From Kiritimatiellia bacterium (GTDB lineage: Bacteria > Verrucomicrobiota > Kiritimatiellia > RFP12 > UBA1067), in NCBI GenBank assembly GCA_028707675.1, contig JAQWAM010000125.1, positions 1-5,546 of the forward strand: a stretch of 5,546 nucleotides of DNA, read 5' to 3'. The position numbers and the translations under genes are program-made. The notes below the pieces were generated by a model. It had not been told where the DNA came from and did not search any database. It saw only the letters and a list, made by a program, of their open reading frames with translations. Of the stretch, positions 5,544 to 5,546 are shown one piece after another. How positions within the stretch are numbered: the stretch's first letter is position 1; each line of letters begins with the position of its first letter.

Positions 5544-5546
5544 ATG
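5544..5546 (+). CDS. Start codon of an unidentified rightward gene (cut by window edge)
   Basis: The window ends with ATG, preceded by a purine-rich AGAGAAGAG stretch that could act as a weak ribosome-binding site and by a strong promoter about 50 bases upstream. Only the first codon is visible, so nothing can be said about the product. The start is inferred from this context. Confidence 0.5.

Noticed and set aside
1..5546. CRISPR array, tRNA or rRNA gene, prophage or toxin-antitoxin genes
   Set aside because: No regularly spaced repeats, no cloverleaf-like segment and no protein of those families was found; coding space is filled by housekeeping genes.

Overview
This is a G+C-rich bacterial chromosomal segment made mostly of housekeeping metabolism and translation genes. 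From left to right it holds: the 3' part of argG (argininosuccinate synthase) and, 10 bases later, a dihydroorotate-dehydrogenase-like flavoprotein, both rightward and probably co-transcribed; a 240-base gap containing a striking ~117-base imperfect palindrome; a rightward TatD-family metal-dependent hydrolase; a complete leftward valS (valyl-tRNA synthetase) whose stop codon lies only 4 bases from the TatD-family stop; and a ~260-base divergent promoter region that ends with the ATG of another rightward gene at the right edge.

Organism: no rRNA or other direct marker is present. Base composition, weak but recognisable Shine-Dalgarno sites and the protein sequences suggest a Gram-negative-type anaerobe. 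The palindrome (arms TTGGAGTGCG...CGCACTCCAA) resembles, from memory only, small palindromic repeats present in many copies in Verrucomicrobiota and relatives. I therefore lean towards the PVC superphylum (Verrucomicrobiota, Kiritimatiellota or Lentisphaerota), with low to moderate confidence.

How the parts work together: ArgG makes argininosuccinate from citrulline and aspartate. The downstream DHODH-like protein keeps the (beta/alpha)8 FMN-barrel signatures but lacks the canonical substrate and catalytic motifs of PyrD, so its reaction is unknown. The TatD-family protein and ValRS are independent housekeeping functions that converge tail to tail with no visible terminator between them. On the right, valS and the next gene each have a recognisable sigma70-type promoter, both with 17-base spacers, and the rightward one is near consensus with inverted repeats around its predicted start of transcription.

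No exotic multi-gene system is visible. The items most worth a second look are the palindromic element, the degenerate-active-site DHODH homologue behind argG, and the divergent promoter region with its inverted repeats.
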